Origin: JANWVO01 sp037446555
GTDB lineage: Bacteria > Acidobacteriota > Terriglobia > Bryobacterales > Bryobacteraceae
Assembly: GCA_037446555.1 (NCBI GenBank)
Contig: JBBIIK010000014.1
Location: 12,677 to 76,676 of the forward strand
Reading direction: 5' to 3'
Length of the DNA: 64,000 nt
The notes beneath the pieces were generated by a model. It made no database searches. It had not been told where the DNA came from and saw only the letters and a list, made by a program, of their open reading frames with translations. Position numbers and translations under genes: made by a program. Positions within the stretch are counted from its first letter, which is position 1, and every line of letters starts with the position of its first letter. Positions 9,225 through 18,931 of the stretch are shown piece after piece.

Positions 9225-10139
9225 TCAGAGCAGCCGCCGTTCGGCGCACTCCACCGTATTGGCCATCAGCATTGCGATCGTGAGAGGCCCCACGCCGCCG
9301 GGCACGGGCGTGTAGGCCCCGGCCACGGCCCCGGCGTCGCCGGGATGGACGTCGCCCACCAGCACGCTGCCGTTCTTCTCAAACGCGGCGAGCTTGGCCG
9401 GCGCGCCGCGCGAAATCCGCTCCGCCTCTGCCCGGTCCGTGATCCGGTTGATGCCGACGTCGATCACCACGGCTCCGGGCCGGATGAAGTCCGCAGTCAC
9501 GAACGCGGGCCTGCCCATGGCGGCGATCAGGATGTCCGCGCGCCGGCACACGGCGGGCAGGTCCCGCGTTTTCGAATGGCAGATGGTGACGGTGGCGTGC
9601 GCGTGCAACAGCAGCAGCGCCATCGGCTTGCCCACGATGTCGGAGCGGCCCACGATCACGGCCTCCGCGCCCGCCGTCTCCACCCCGCTCCGCTTCAACA
9701 GTTCCATCACCCCGGCCGGCGTGCACGCCCGCGGCGCCGGCGCGTTGGCTACCAGCTGTCCCACGTTGAACGGGTGAAAGCCGTCCACGTCCTTCTCCGG
9801 CCGGATGGCCAGCAGAACAGCCCTCGAATCCACCTGCTTCGGCAGCGGCATCTGCACCAGGATGCCGTCAATCTCCTCGCGCCGGTTCAGCGTCTCGATC
9901 CGCGCCAGCAGCTCCGCCGTCGTGATCGTGTCCGGCAGCCGCAACTCCTCGCTGAACATTCCTAACTCCCGGCAGGTCTTCACCTTGCTTGAGACGTAGA
10001 TCTGGCTGGCCGGATTCTCTCCCACCAGCACTGCCGCCAGCCCCGGTGGGCGATGCGCCGCGGCGAGGCGGGCGATGCGCGGCTTCAGTTCTTCCAGAAT
10101 CTGCTGCTGAATCGCCTTGCCATCCAGTATCCGGGCCAT
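9225..10139 (-). CDS. folD: Bifunctional methylenetetrahydrofolate dehydrogenase/cyclohydrolase
   Basis: A 304-residue enzyme that interconverts 5,10-methylene-THF, 5,10-methenyl-THF and 10-formyl-THF. Visible motifs are YVSSK with the catalytic Lys52, the VQMPLPKQVD signature, PEKDVDGFHP, the NADP-binding GRSDIVGKPMA segment and the C-terminal PVPGGVGPLTIAML. The start at 10139 (MARILDG) matches the usual family N-terminus; the longer upstream reading is Arg-rich and unsupported. It is the first gene of the minus-strand run, and its promoter must lie in the 48 bp shared with the divergent GH3 gene. Confidence 0.96.
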   Translation of the reverse strand: MARILDGKAIQQQILEELKPRIARLAAAHRPPGLAAVLVGENPASQIYVSSKVKTCRELGMFSEELRLPDTITTAELLARIETLNRREEIDGILVQMPLPKQVDSRAVLLAIRPEKDVDGFHPFNVGQLVANAPAPRACTPAGVMELLKRSGVETAGAEAVIVGRSDIVGKPMALLLLHAHATVTICHSKTRDLPAVCRRADILIAAMGRPAFVTADFIRPGAVVIDVGINRITDRAEAERISRGAPAKLAAFEKNGSVLVGDVHPGDAGAVAGAYTPVPGGVGPLTIAMLMANTVECAERRLL

Positions 10140-10187
10140 GACGTATTCACGATAGCAGACGCCGTCCCGCAGCCATAAGATATTTGC

Positions 10188-12488
10188 ATGCGGTTTCACC
10201 TGATCCTGCTCGCCCTCCTGCCGGCGCTGGCGCAGCCGCCGGCGCCGCCCTACAAGAATCCCTCGCTGAGCGTCGAACAACGCGTGGCCGACCTGCTGGC
10301 CCGCATGACACTCGAAGAAAAAGTCGCCCAGACGCAAGCCCTATGGCAGAAGAAGGCCCTGATCACAGACGCCAACGGCAACTTCGCCCCGGAGAAAGCC
10401 GCCGCCGTGCTGCGCCACGGCATGGGCCAGATCACGCGCCCGAGCGAAAAGAAGGGCCCGCGCGAGATGGCCGAGTTCACCAACGCCATCCAGCGCTGGG
10501 TCATGACCAATACGCGCCTCGGCATTCCGGTCATGTTCCACGAGGAGTGCCTGCACGGCCACGCCGCTCCAAAGGGCACGCACTTTCCGCAGGCCATCGC
10601 AATGGCGAGCTCGTGGAACCCCGTGCTCGTCGAAGAGATCTTCACCGCTGTCGCCCGCGAGGTGCGCGCCCGCGGCGCCCGGCAGGCGTTGACGCCGGTG
10701 CTCGATCTGGCGCGCGATCCGCGATGGGGCCGCGTGGAAGAGACCTACGGCGAGGATCCCTGGCTCACCGCGCAGATCGGGCTGGCCTGCATTCGCGGCT
10801 TCCAGGGCCAGGGTCCCGCGCTCGCAAAGGACCGCATCTTCGCCACGCTGAAACATTTCGCTGCGCACGGGCAGCCCGAGGCCGGCACCAACGCCGGCCC
10901 GGCCAACTTCGGCGAGCGCATCTTGCGTGAGCAGTTCCTATACCCGTTCGAAATCGGCATCCGCGTGGGCAAGGCCATGAGCGTCATGCCGTCCTACAAC
11001 GAGATCGACGGCGTCCCGTCGCACGCCAACCACTGGCTGCTCGAGCGCGTGCTACGGCAGGAGTGGGGCTTCCAGGGATTCACGGTCTCTGACTATGAAG
11101 CCATCGCCCAGCTCGCTACGTTGCACAAAGTGGCCGCCGGCAAGGACGATGCCGCCATCCAGGCCCTCCGCACCGGCGTCGACACCGAATTGCCGGACAT
11201 CGACGCCTACGGCCGCCTGGCCGATCTCGTCCGCGCCGGCAAAATCTCGATGGAGACGCTGGATCGCGCCGTCGCCCGCATTCTGCGCGCAAAGTTTCTG
11301 GCGGGGCTGTTCGACGATCCATACACCGATCCGGCGCTCGCGGAGAAGGTCACGAACAGCCCCGAGCACCGCGCCCTTGCGCTGCGCGCCGCTCTGGAAT
11401 CGATCATCCTGCTGAAGAACGACCGCAACACGCTGCCGCTCGATCCGGCCCGCATCAGGACGCTGGCGGTCATCGGCCCCAACGCCGACAAGGTGCTGCT
11501 CGGCGGTTACAGCGATGATCCCGGCTACTTCGTCACCGTGCTCGATGGCATCCGCGAAAGAGTGGGCGGCCGCGTGAAGGTGCTCCACGCCGAAGGGTGC
11601 CGGATCACCGAACCCGGCGGCAGTTGGTACAAGGACGAAGTGAAGCTGCCTGATCCCGAAGAGGACGCCCGCCGCGTCGCCCAGGCGGTAGAAACCGCGC
11701 GTAACGCCGATGCCGTCGTGCTCGTCCTCGGCGGCAACGAGGAGGTCTCCCGCGAAGCCTGGTCCGCCACACATCTCGGAGACATGGACACGCTCGATCT
11801 GGTCGGCCGGCAAAACGAGTTGGCGCAAAAGATCTCCGCACTGGGCAAGCCAGTCGTGGTGGTGCTGCTCGGGGGCCGCCCGTACTCCATCCCGTGGATC
11901 GCCGAAAACATTCCGGCGATCCTCAACGGCTGGTATCTCGGCCAGGAGACGGGCCATGCGGTGGCGCAGGTCCTGTTCGGGGACTACAATCCCGCCGGGC
12001 GCCTCCCGGTCACCATCGCCCGCAATGTGGGCCAGTTGCCCGTGTATTACTCGCAAAAGCCCAGCGGCAGGCGCGGTTATCTGTTCTCCTCCAAGGAGCC
12101 ACTCTTCCCGTTCGGATGGGGCCTCAGCTACACATCGTTCGAATACTCGCAACCGCGACTGTCGCGCGCTTCCATCGCCCCGGCGGGCGATACGGAAGTA
12201 GAGGTGACGGTCCGCAACGCGGGGCCTCGCGACGGCGACGACGTGGTCCAGCTCTATATCCGCGACGATGCGAGCAGCGTCACTCGGCCCGTGAAAGAAC
12301 TGCGCGGATTTCAGCGGATCCGTCTCAAGGCGGGAGAATCGAAGACCGTCCGCTTCCGCATCACACCGGCGGAGCTCTCTTTTCTGGACGTGAACCTGCA
12401 ACGTGTGGTCGAGCCGGGTACGTTCGCCGTGATGACCGGGCCGAATTCGCGCGACCTGAAGAGCGTGACCCTCACGGTCACGCCATGA
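10188..12488 (+). CDS. Exported glycoside hydrolase family 3 beta-glycosidase
   Basis: A 766-residue periplasmic or secreted enzyme. The signal peptide is at about residues 1-15 (RFHLILLALLPALAQ). The GH3 N-terminal barrel follows with LARMTLEEKVAQ, FHEECLHG and KHFAAHGQPEAG; the nucleophile is Asp302 in GFTVSDYEA. The C-terminal alpha/beta sandwich (TLAVIGPNAD) and a final fibronectin-III-like domain (EVTVRNAGPRDGDDVVQLY) complete the three-domain architecture of beta-glucosidases and xylosidases. The start ATG has a TAAGAT hexamer 6 nt upstream, so the message may be nearly leaderless. The LacI regulator just downstream is the obvious candidate controller. Confidence 0.93.
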   Translation: MRFHLILLALLPALAQPPAPPYKNPSLSVEQRVADLLARMTLEEKVAQTQALWQKKALITDANGNFAPEKAAAVLRHGMGQITRPSEKKGPREMAEFTNAIQRWVMTNTRLGIPVMFHEECLHGHAAPKGTHFPQAIAMASSWNPVLVEEIFTAVAREVRARGARQALTPVLDLARDPRWGRVEETYGEDPWLTAQIGLACIRGFQGQGPALAKDRIFATLKHFAAHGQPEAGTNAGPANFGERILREQFLYPFEIGIRVGKAMSVMPSYNEIDGVPSHANHWLLERVLRQEWGFQGFTVSDYEAIAQLATLHKVAAGKDDAAIQALRTGVDTELPDIDAYGRLADLVRAGKISMETLDRAVARILRAKFLAGLFDDPYTDPALAEKVTNSPEHRALALRAALESIILLKNDRNTLPLDPARIRTLAVIGPNADKVLLGGYSDDPGYFVTVLDGIRERVGGRVKVLHAEGCRITEPGGSWYKDEVKLPDPEEDARRVAQAVETARNADAVVLVLGGNEEVSREAWSATHLGDMDTLDLVGRQNELAQKISALGKPVVVVLLGGRPYSIPWIAENIPAILNGWYLGQETGHAVAQVLFGDYNPAGRLPVTIARNVGQLPVYYSQKPSGRRGYLFSSKEPLFPFGWGLSYTSFEYSQPRLSRASIAPAGDTEVEVTVRNAGPRDGDDVVQLYIRDDASSVTRPVKELRGFQRIRLKAGESKTVRFRITPAELSFLDVNLQRVVEPGTFAVMTGPNSRDLKSVTLTVTP

Positions 12489-12533
12489 TCGCCTTTCCGG
12501 GCGCCGCGCCCGGGACGCCGCGTGGGAGAGTAG

Positions 12534-12539
12534 TATAAA
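12534..12539 (+). promoter_or_regulatory. Possible -10 box of the LacI-type regulator gene
   Basis: TATAAA lies 14 bp before the ATG at 12554 in an otherwise GC-rich 65-bp gap. No good -35 is seen at the right distance. A GC hairpin at 12497-12513 (CCGGGCG, loop CCG, complement) just upstream could end transcription of the GH3 gene. Confidence 0.35.
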
Positions 12540-12553
12540 AGACTTCGAACGTT

Positions 12554-13552
12554 ATGAGCCTCGAAGAAGTCGCCAAACGCGCGGGCGTCTCCACCGCCAC
12601 CGTGTCGCGCGTGCTGAACAATCTCGAAATTGTGCGCCCCGCCACGAAAGCGCGGGTCCTGAAGGCGATCGCCGAGCTGAACTACCAGCCCAACCTGCAT
12701 GCGCGCACGCTGGCCGGCGGCCGCAGCAACACCATCGGCATGATCGCCTCCAACCTGGAGAACCCTTTCTTCTTCGACGTGTTCCGCTCGCTCGAGACGC
12801 ACGCGCGGCAGCGCGGCTACGAGGTGGTGGTCGCCCACACCGAGTACGATCCCGAGCGGCTGGTGCGCAGCGTGCGTCTCATGATCGGACGCCGCGTCGC
12901 CGGCCTCGCCGTCGTCGTTTCGGAGATGGATCCGGCGCTGATCAAGGAGTTGCATGCCGCCCGCACTCCGTGCGTCTTCTACGACGTCGGCAAGCCGCAG
13001 GAGCGGATGACGAACATCCGCGTCAACTACCGCCACGGCATCGAGCGGCTCGTGGAGTACCTCCACGACCTTGGCCACCGCAGGCTGGCCTTTGTCGGAC
13101 ACCATGCCACGCTTGGCCCGACCAGCGAGCGCGAGGCGGCGTTCGTCGCGGGAGTCAAGAAATTTGCTCCGGAGATCGAATGGCGCACGGAAGCGGACCG
13201 CGACGGCTTCGAGGGCGGCCGCATGGCCGCCATGCGCCTCCTCGCCGCGGGCTTCCAGCCCACGGCCATCGTCTGCGTCAACGACATCATGGCCATCGGC
13301 GTTCTGCGAGCCTTGCGCGAGAAGGGGCTCCGCATCCCCGACGACGTCTCCGTCACGGGCTTCGACAACATCCGGCTCGCCGAATACTGCGAGCCGCCGC
13401 TGACCACGGTCCATATCCCGAGAGACGAGGTCGGCCGACTCGCTTTCGCCGCCCTCGTCCCGGACAAGGAAGTGCCGAACATCTCCGGCCAGGAGATCGT
13501 CATCGAGCCCGAGGTCGTGCTGCGGTCCTCCACGGCGCGCTCAAAACGCTGA
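12554..13552 (+). CDS. LacI-family transcriptional regulator
   Basis: A 332-residue DNA-binding regulator. The N-terminal helix-turn-helix is textbook (SLEEVAKRAGVSTATVSRVL), with the hinge helix around residues 45-60 (NLHARTLAGG), then a periplasmic-binding-protein-like effector domain (NTIGMIASNLENPFF, GFDNIRLAEY). Members of this family sense sugars or sugar phosphates and control nearby carbohydrate genes. It follows the GH3 gene by 65 bp and is convergent with the propeller/GH2 operon, so either may be its regulon. Confidence 0.95.
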   Translation: MSLEEVAKRAGVSTATVSRVLNNLEIVRPATKARVLKAIAELNYQPNLHARTLAGGRSNTIGMIASNLENPFFFDVFRSLETHARQRGYEVVVAHTEYDPERLVRSVRLMIGRRVAGLAVVVSEMDPALIKELHAARTPCVFYDVGKPQERMTNIRVNYRHGIERLVEYLHDLGHRRLAFVGHHATLGPTSEREAAFVAGVKKFAPEIEWRTEADRDGFEGGRMAAMRLLAAGFQPTAIVCVNDIMAIGVLRALREKGLRIPDDVSVTGFDNIRLAEYCEPPLTTVHIPRDEVGRLAFAALVPDKEVPNISGQEIVIEPEVVLRSSTARSKR

Positions 13553-13565
13553 AGCCCGAGCGATA

Positions 13566-15632
13566 TCAATCGCGCAGGAAGCCGTGGTGCAGCCCCAGGT
13601 AATAGGGCAACAGGAACACCGCGCCGTCGGCCAGCAGGCGCCCTTCGCCGCCAGTATCCAGCCTCCACGGATCGTGGTTCCAGTGCGCGAAGAACCGTTC
13701 GTCCACGGGAAGCACTTTGCCGTCCGTCCGGCGTCCGAACCTCTCCCTCGCGTTCTCCCTCATTGCTGGGGGCAAGAAAACGATGTCCTTGCGGTGACTG
13801 TTGCGGTGCGCCCAGTCGAAGCGGTCCAGCGGAAGCCGCTTCAGCGTGTCGGCTGAGTCCTCCAGCCATCCCGCGGGCGGGTCCAGCGCCGCCACCCCGA
13901 ACGCGTCCTGGAACCGCTCGCCCATCGCCACCGCCGCATAAAGAAAGTGAAACAGCGGGTTTCTCTCCGGAAATTCATTCTCGTAATGGTTCCGGAATCC
14001 CAGCAGGTATTTCATCCGCAGATCCGGGTCTTTTTCGTAACGGATCAGGTTGTAATAGTTCATGAAGATCATCTCGTCGTCGCTCTGGTTTCCCCCGCCC
14101 GGCCCTTGGTGCGATTTGACGATCATGGCGTTCATCGCGTAACTGTGCCTATCCACCAGGGCCCGGTACGCCCGCTCATACCGCGCCTCGCCCGTGATGT
14201 GGTGCGCCGTGCGCAGGTAGGAAAGGATGCTGAGCGAGTTGAGCCCCCGCTCCTGCCACCAGTCCCGGTTGTCATTCAGCTCGTCGGGCCCGAACACCCC
14301 CCACCGCGTCGGCCGCCCGTCGTGATCGACAAGCGAATAATTGTGCACCAGCAGGTGATCCGTCAGCGCCGCCACGTGCTCCCGCACCTCGCGCTTCTCC
14401 TCCTCCGTTGCCGCCGCATGATCGAAATACGCCGCATAGAAAAAATAATGTCCGTCCAGTTCATCCGAACTCGTGTCGCTTTTCCAGTACCATTTCCCGT
14501 CCGCGCTGAGCGGCCAGCGGGGCGCAATCACCTTCCACAGCCGGTCGCTCTGCTGCCGCCGCCGGTCGCGGTCCGGCGAGTCCCGCAAGTTGGGATCAGG
14601 CCCCGAAGCCGGCAGAATCGAGCGCGCCACAAAGCCCTTCGGCGCAGGGTGAGGCCCTCCCTGCGTCACCTGCCCGAGGAACCGTAGCGCCTCGAATGCC
14701 TTGCCCGCCCGCCTGCGGGCGGCCTCTTCTCCCGTAGCCGCATAGGCGAAGCACTCGCCCGCGCCGTACATCGCAGTCCAAAGCCCGTCGTTGTCGCTGT
14801 CGGTCTGCGACCACCGGGAACTGTCTCCGGGCTCGGCCACATGCACCGGGTGCACGTATTCGTAAGGCGTGCGCCGGTGCCGGCGGTCGATCTCCTCTTC
14901 AAAAAACCTCGCCTTCTCGGCCAGTGTCATGGGGCGCCGTCCGATCCGCGAAATCCCGCCAGCCGTGGCGATCCATGCCGTGCCGTCGCGCTGAACCGCT
15001 ATGTCCCTCACCTCGTCATGCGGCAGCCATCGCCTCCCCTGCCGGTATTCCCACGTCTGCCCGTCAAAGCGGATCGCGCCGATCCGCGTTCCGAACCAGA
15101 CGGAACCGTCCCCGCCTGCCGCAATCGCCGTGAAATCGTCGTACGGCAGCTCATCCGCGCCCGTGTAAAGCGTCCACCGCCCCTTCTCCAGCACGCCCGC
15201 CCCCTGTGGCGAGCAGAACCACAGCCGCCCCTTCGAATCGAACACAACGCCTCGCACGTCCGTAGGAGCCCAGCTCCGCCGCCCGTCGGAGGGAAACAGC
15301 CGCTCCGGCTTGCCCCCTCTGCGGCGCAAGAACAGCCCCTCCTCCCTCTCCTGCGCCACCACTCCGCCGGGGCCCGCCGCCACGCGCTTCACCGGAGGCG
15401 GCAATGAATCATCCCGTACCCAGCGTTCGCCCTCCAGCCTCGCCGCCCCCGCTGCCGTTGCCGCCCGCACGCGCCCTCCCGCATCCAGCCATACCCGCAG
15501 CACGTCGTTCGACGGCAGCCCTTGCTTCACCGTGAATTCCGTCCGGATCTCCGCAGCGAACGTCCCCACGCGGAGCGGTTGCCCCATCAGCGCGCCACAC
15601 GCGCACAGCACAGGAATGCCCGTCCATTTCAC
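13566..15632 (-). CDS. Exported protein: N-terminal two-component-type propeller plus C-terminal alpha-barrel, unknown function
   Basis: A 688-residue protein with a signal peptide (about 1-17). Residues 30-250 contain several propeller blades of the kind usually found in hybrid two-component sensors: QGLPSNDVLRVWLDAGGRVRA, then GVVFDSKGRLWFCS, DGSVWFGT and DGTAWIATAGGI. There is no transmembrane segment, kinase or regulator domain after them. Instead residues 260-688 form a helical region rich in His, Trp, Tyr and Asp with WSQTDSDNDGLWTAMY, DELDGHYFFYAAYFDHA and HNYSLVDHDGRPTRWG, reminiscent of (alpha/alpha)6-barrel glycan enzymes. It starts with GTG overlapping the GH2 stop by 4 bp, so the two are co-translated. 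An enzyme or glycan-binding protein acting with GH2 is an inference. Confidence 0.7.
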   Translation of the reverse strand: MKWTGIPVLCACGALMGQPLRVGTFAAEIRTEFTVKQGLPSNDVLRVWLDAGGRVRAATAAGAARLEGERWVRDDSLPPPVKRVAAGPGGVVAQEREEGLFLRRRGGKPERLFPSDGRRSWAPTDVRGVVFDSKGRLWFCSPQGAGVLEKGRWTLYTGADELPYDDFTAIAAGGDGSVWFGTRIGAIRFDGQTWEYRQGRRWLPHDEVRDIAVQRDGTAWIATAGGISRIGRRPMTLAEKARFFEEEIDRRHRRTPYEYVHPVHVAEPGDSSRWSQTDSDNDGLWTAMYGAGECFAYAATGEEAARRRAGKAFEALRFLGQVTQGGPHPAPKGFVARSILPASGPDPNLRDSPDRDRRRQQSDRLWKVIAPRWPLSADGKWYWKSDTSSDELDGHYFFYAAYFDHAAATEEEKREVREHVAALTDHLLVHNYSLVDHDGRPTRWGVFGPDELNDNRDWWQERGLNSLSILSYLRTAHHITGEARYERAYRALVDRHSYAMNAMIVKSHQGPGGGNQSDDEMIFMNYYNLIRYEKDPDLRMKYLLGFRNHYENEFPERNPLFHFLYAAVAMGERFQDAFGVAALDPPAGWLEDSADTLKRLPLDRFDWAHRNSHRKDIVFLPPAMRENARERFGRRTDGKVLPVDERFFAHWNHDPWRLDTGGEGRLLADGAVFLLPYYLGLHHGFLRD

Positions 15633-18600
15633 AGTCCGGTCACCTCGAATTCAAAAATGTTTTCCGAGATCCGCCTCCCGTCCGCGCCCGCGGTCTCCAC
15701 CACCAGCCGGTACATTCCCGGTGTGCCCGCAGGCCATTCCACCACGCCCGCCCGCTTCACCGAATCCGCCTCCAACGCCACCCGGAACACCCCGTTCCCC
15801 ACTGCCGCCATGCCGCCCCCCTCGATCCTCCACCGCAGTTCCAGCCCAGGCTGCTCCTGCCATAAATCGTTCACCGCCCACACCGCGCATTGCATCACCT
15901 CGCCGGCGCGCCACCGGTCGCGGTCGTACTCGAACAGCGCTCCCACGGGCGCGAAGCTCCGCCGCACCGTGTCGTAGACCTTTGTCGGACGCCTTTCGAA
16001 ATCGATCGCCGCCATGGTCACTGAAGGCCAGATGTCGATGGCGTGGAAGTGCAGAATTCCCCCGGCGCCCTCCGCCTTCCGCCTCCGCATCCGTTCAATG
16101 GCCAACTGGAACAGCCGCGCCACGTACGCCTGCGTCCGCGGGATGAACTCCTCCATGGTCGTCCCCTCCGGATCCCCCCACGCCCGCAGCGCCTCCGGCA
16201 CCTGCAACCGCCGCCATTCCCACTCCTCCCGGTATTTCGTGAACGGCCATTTCCCGTCCATGAAGGCCTTCAGCGTCTCGTAATTCGGCAAAGCCGTGGC
16301 ACCCAGCTCGGACACAAATTCTTCTTCGAGCTTTGCGTATTCCCAGATGCTGCCCCCATACCAGCCGTAGTACACGTGGCTGTCGCCGAACCGCCCGGTG
16401 GAACGCACCACCGGGCGTCGTTGCGGATCCAGAAAATAGGGCCGCGCCGCCAGGTGCTTGGTCAGGTCCCGGTAGTTCTCGAAGTCCTCTTCATCGCTCG
16501 CCGCCCACAGCGCCACGCTCGGCCTGTTTCGCACGTAACGGATGTGGTTGTCATACAGCCTCGCCGCCCGTTGCGAAAAGGCCCTGTCGTGCGGATACCA
16601 GGCCTCCAGAAAATCTTGCCAGAGCAGTACGCCCTTTTCGTCCGCCAGATCGTAGAATTCCGGATTCGTGAAGTGGCAGTGCAGCCGGATCATGTTCACG
16701 TTCATTCCGAGCATCAGCGCCATGTCCCGCTCGTATTTCCGGCGGTCCATCTCGGAAAGAAAGAGGTGATAGTAGTAATTTGTGCCCCGGATGAACAATT
16801 TGCGCCCGTTCAGATAGAAATTCCAGCCGATTTTCTCGACTTCCCTGATCCCGATCCGCAGCCTCCGGCCGTCCAGAACGTGGCCCTCCGCCCCCAGCAG
16901 CCGCACGTCCAGCCAGTACAGATTGGGCGTCCCTGTGTCCCACGTCCACCACAGCCTCGCCCCTTCGACCGGGATCGTGACACGCCGCGTAAACGGGCGC
17001 CGCACCTGCAACGGCCGCCCGTCGAAGTTCGCCGGCTTCAGCGTCAGCTCCCACGCAAGCCCTTCCGTCTCCCCGTCCGCCCCCAGTCCCACATCCACGT
17101 CCGCCCCGCCCTCCTTGAGCCGCGTGTTCACCGCCACGTCCGTCACCCGCGCTTCCCCGTACGCCCGCAGCCTCACGGAACGCGTGATCCCCAGGGCCGT
17201 GATGTCATCCGGCTTCTGATCCACCGCCCCGTACGACCCCTTCACCGTGTACGGACGGTGCTTCCAGTAGTAGTGCACTGGCGTCCACACGCGCACTGCC
17301 AGCTCATTCCGCCCCTCCCGCAGCGCCTCCGGCGGGATTTCCGCCTCCCAGGGGTCGATATAGCCCTCGTGTCTTGCCAGCCAGCGTCCGTTCAGATAGA
17401 CGTCGGCATAGTAGTCTGTGGCCTCAAATTGCAAGAAAATCCGCTTCCCCAAGAATGCCTTCGGCGCCTCGAATTGCCTGCGGTACCACCACTCTTTCCC
17501 GCTGATCCACTCCGCCGCCCGCGTGTAAATCTGCTCTGCCGGAAGCCATTGCGCATGGACGGTGCCGGGCACCCGCACCTTCCGCCAGCCCTTGATCGGC
17601 GGCCCCTGCCCCTTCTCCGCCCACGCCAGATCCCATGTTCCGTCCAGGCTCATCACCGCCGGCTCGAACAGGGACGCTTCCGCTTCGCGCACCTCTCCGG
17701 GAAGCTCCCTTGGCGCGGGCGCGGTCATGGCAAGCGGCGCCTCCGCCGGCGCCACGTCCGCCAGCACAGGCTGCGTCAACACCCGGTATTCCCGCCGCGC
17801 CTCCAGCACCGTCTCGCTGCCTTTCCACAAGGGAAATGTCACGGCGATTTCCGCCACTCCGTCGTTCTTCTCCGCCAGAAACCGCCGCGAACACGCACCG
17901 GTCCACTCCAGATCTCTGTCCAGCGCCACAATCCCGAGCGCCCCGTAGTCCTCCGCCCGCTGCCAGTAAACCATGTGCCCGCCCGGCAGGCTCCTCCATT
18001 CCCGCGGCGCCACCAGGCTGAAGGGCGGCTCCCCTCCCCCCGGTCCCGTCGGCCAGCGGTACTCACTCCCATCCGCGCACCGGTCAAATGGAACATACGG
18101 CGACGCGGAGAGGCTCGCGAACCGGAACCCCTTCCCCGCCCTCCACCGGAATGCCGCGCTCCCTGCGTGCCAAACGATCTCCCACGTCTCTCCTGCCCGG
18201 CTCAACCGGATGCGCCCCCGCAGCGGGCCGCTTTCCACAATCTCGACTCCCGCGAACGCCCCGCTTCCGCCCAGCGACGTCCACCCGGTGTTCGGACCCT
18301 CCACTCCCGGCACCGGCGGCGGAATCACCCGCGCCGCCTCCGGCGAGTCCTCATGAATGTCGCCTTCCAGCGACTTGCGGTCCTCGGGCGTCAGCTCCAC
18401 CAGATTCAGCCGCTTGTGTTCCGCCGCGCGCAACACGTACGCCTCCACGATGGCGCCCACGCCTGTGTCGATCACCGCCCGGAACATCTCGTTGCCAAAC
18501 TCCACCTGCCGCAGCCCCACGCGCCTCGCCACAATCGGATTGGGAAATGCGCCGCTTCCTGAACTGCAGCACGCCACCCTGTACTCTGGCAGTTCCCCGG

Positions 18601-18832
18601 GCATCACGGACACCGGAAACAACAGCTCCCCCGCCGGCACCTGATGCGGCACTTCCCTGCCCTGCGGATCCAGCACCGTGAATCCCTCACGGTGCAGCGC
18701 AAACTTTTCCAGCCCCAGCGCCACCACCTCCGCCGTTCGCCGGTAGAGTCCCGTCGGCTCCTCGATCCTCACTCGCCATTGGGCGCCGCTGGCGGCGCAG
18801 ACGCCCATCACCGCGAATACAAAAGTCCGCAT
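15629..18832 (-). CDS. Exported glycoside hydrolase family 2, beta-mannosidase-like
   Basis: A 1067-residue enzyme with a signal peptide (about 1-18). The first 400 residues are an extra N-terminal region that is not part of the GH2 core. The GH2 sugar-binding, immunoglobulin-like and TIM-barrel domains follow from about residue 400 (TVHAQWLPAEQIYTRAA, WWYRRQFEAP, FEATDYYADVYLNG). The candidate acid/base Glu is in LWAASDEEDFE and the candidate nucleophile is the Glu in FVSELGATALPNYE, a pattern closer to beta-mannosidases than to LacZ. ATG 18832 has GGGGAGG at a suitable distance and begins the signal peptide; a longer frame to 18874 lacks support. It heads an operon with the propeller protein. 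Confidence 0.85.
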   Translation of the reverse strand: MRTFVFAVMGVCAASGAQWRVRIEEPTGLYRRTAEVVALGLEKFALHREGFTVLDPQGREVPHQVPAGELLFPVSVMPGELPEYRVACCSSGSGAFPNPIVARRVGLRQVEFGNEMFRAVIDTGVGAIVEAYVLRAAEHKRLNLVELTPEDRKSLEGDIHEDSPEAARVIPPPVPGVEGPNTGWTSLGGSGAFAGVEIVESGPLRGRIRLSRAGETWEIVWHAGSAAFRWRAGKGFRFASLSASPYVPFDRCADGSEYRWPTGPGGGEPPFSLVAPREWRSLPGGHMVYWQRAEDYGALGIVALDRDLEWTGACSRRFLAEKNDGVAEIAVTFPLWKGSETVLEARREYRVLTQPVLADVAPAEAPLAMTAPAPRELPGEVREAEASLFEPAVMSLDGTWDLAWAEKGQGPPIKGWRKVRVPGTVHAQWLPAEQIYTRAAEWISGKEWWYRRQFEAPKAFLGKRIFLQFEATDYYADVYLNGRWLARHEGYIDPWEAEIPPEALREGRNELAVRVWTPVHYYWKHRPYTVKGSYGAVDQKPDDITALGITRSVRLRAYGEARVTDVAVNTRLKEGGADVDVGLGADGETEGLAWELTLKPANFDGRPLQVRRPFTRRVTIPVEGARLWWTWDTGTPNLYWLDVRLLGAEGHVLDGRRLRIGIREVEKIGWNFYLNGRKLFIRGTNYYYHLFLSEMDRRKYERDMALMLGMNVNMIRLHCHFTNPEFYDLADEKGVLLWQDFLEAWYPHDRAFSQRAARLYDNHIRYVRNRPSVALWAASDEEDFENYRDLTKHLAARPYFLDPQRRPVVRSTGRFGDSHVYYGWYGGSIWEYAKLEEEFVSELGATALPNYETLKAFMDGKWPFTKYREEWEWRRLQVPEALRAWGDPEGTTMEEFIPRTQAYVARLFQLAIERMRRRKAEGAGGILHFHAIDIWPSVTMAAIDFERRPTKVYDTVRRSFAPVGALFEYDRDRWRAGEVMQCAVWAVNDLWQEQPGLELRWRIEGGGMAAVGNGVFRVALEADSVKRAGVVEWPAGTPGMYRLVVETAGADGRRISENIFEFEVTGL

Positions 18833-18931
18833 GCATCCTCCCCGCGCCGGTTGCCGGTTTGCCTTCCCGATCACTATAGCGTATGCTGAACGAAAAACTG
18901 AAATTCATTTTCAAATTTCCCCGGAGCCCGT
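18833..18931. promoter_or_regulatory. Divergent promoter region, GH2 operon / aminotransferase
   Basis: The 99 bp between two divergent genes include the most AT-rich stretch of the neighbourhood (18873-18919). It contains TATAGCGTATGCT and an imperfect inverted repeat GAAATT (18900) ... AATTTC (18914). This could be a shared operator, but the arms are short. Confidence 0.3.

Noticed and set aside
16043..18562. 839-codon plus-strand frame antisense to the GH2 gene
   Set aside because: Arg/Pro/His-rich shadow, no motif, no ribosome-binding site.
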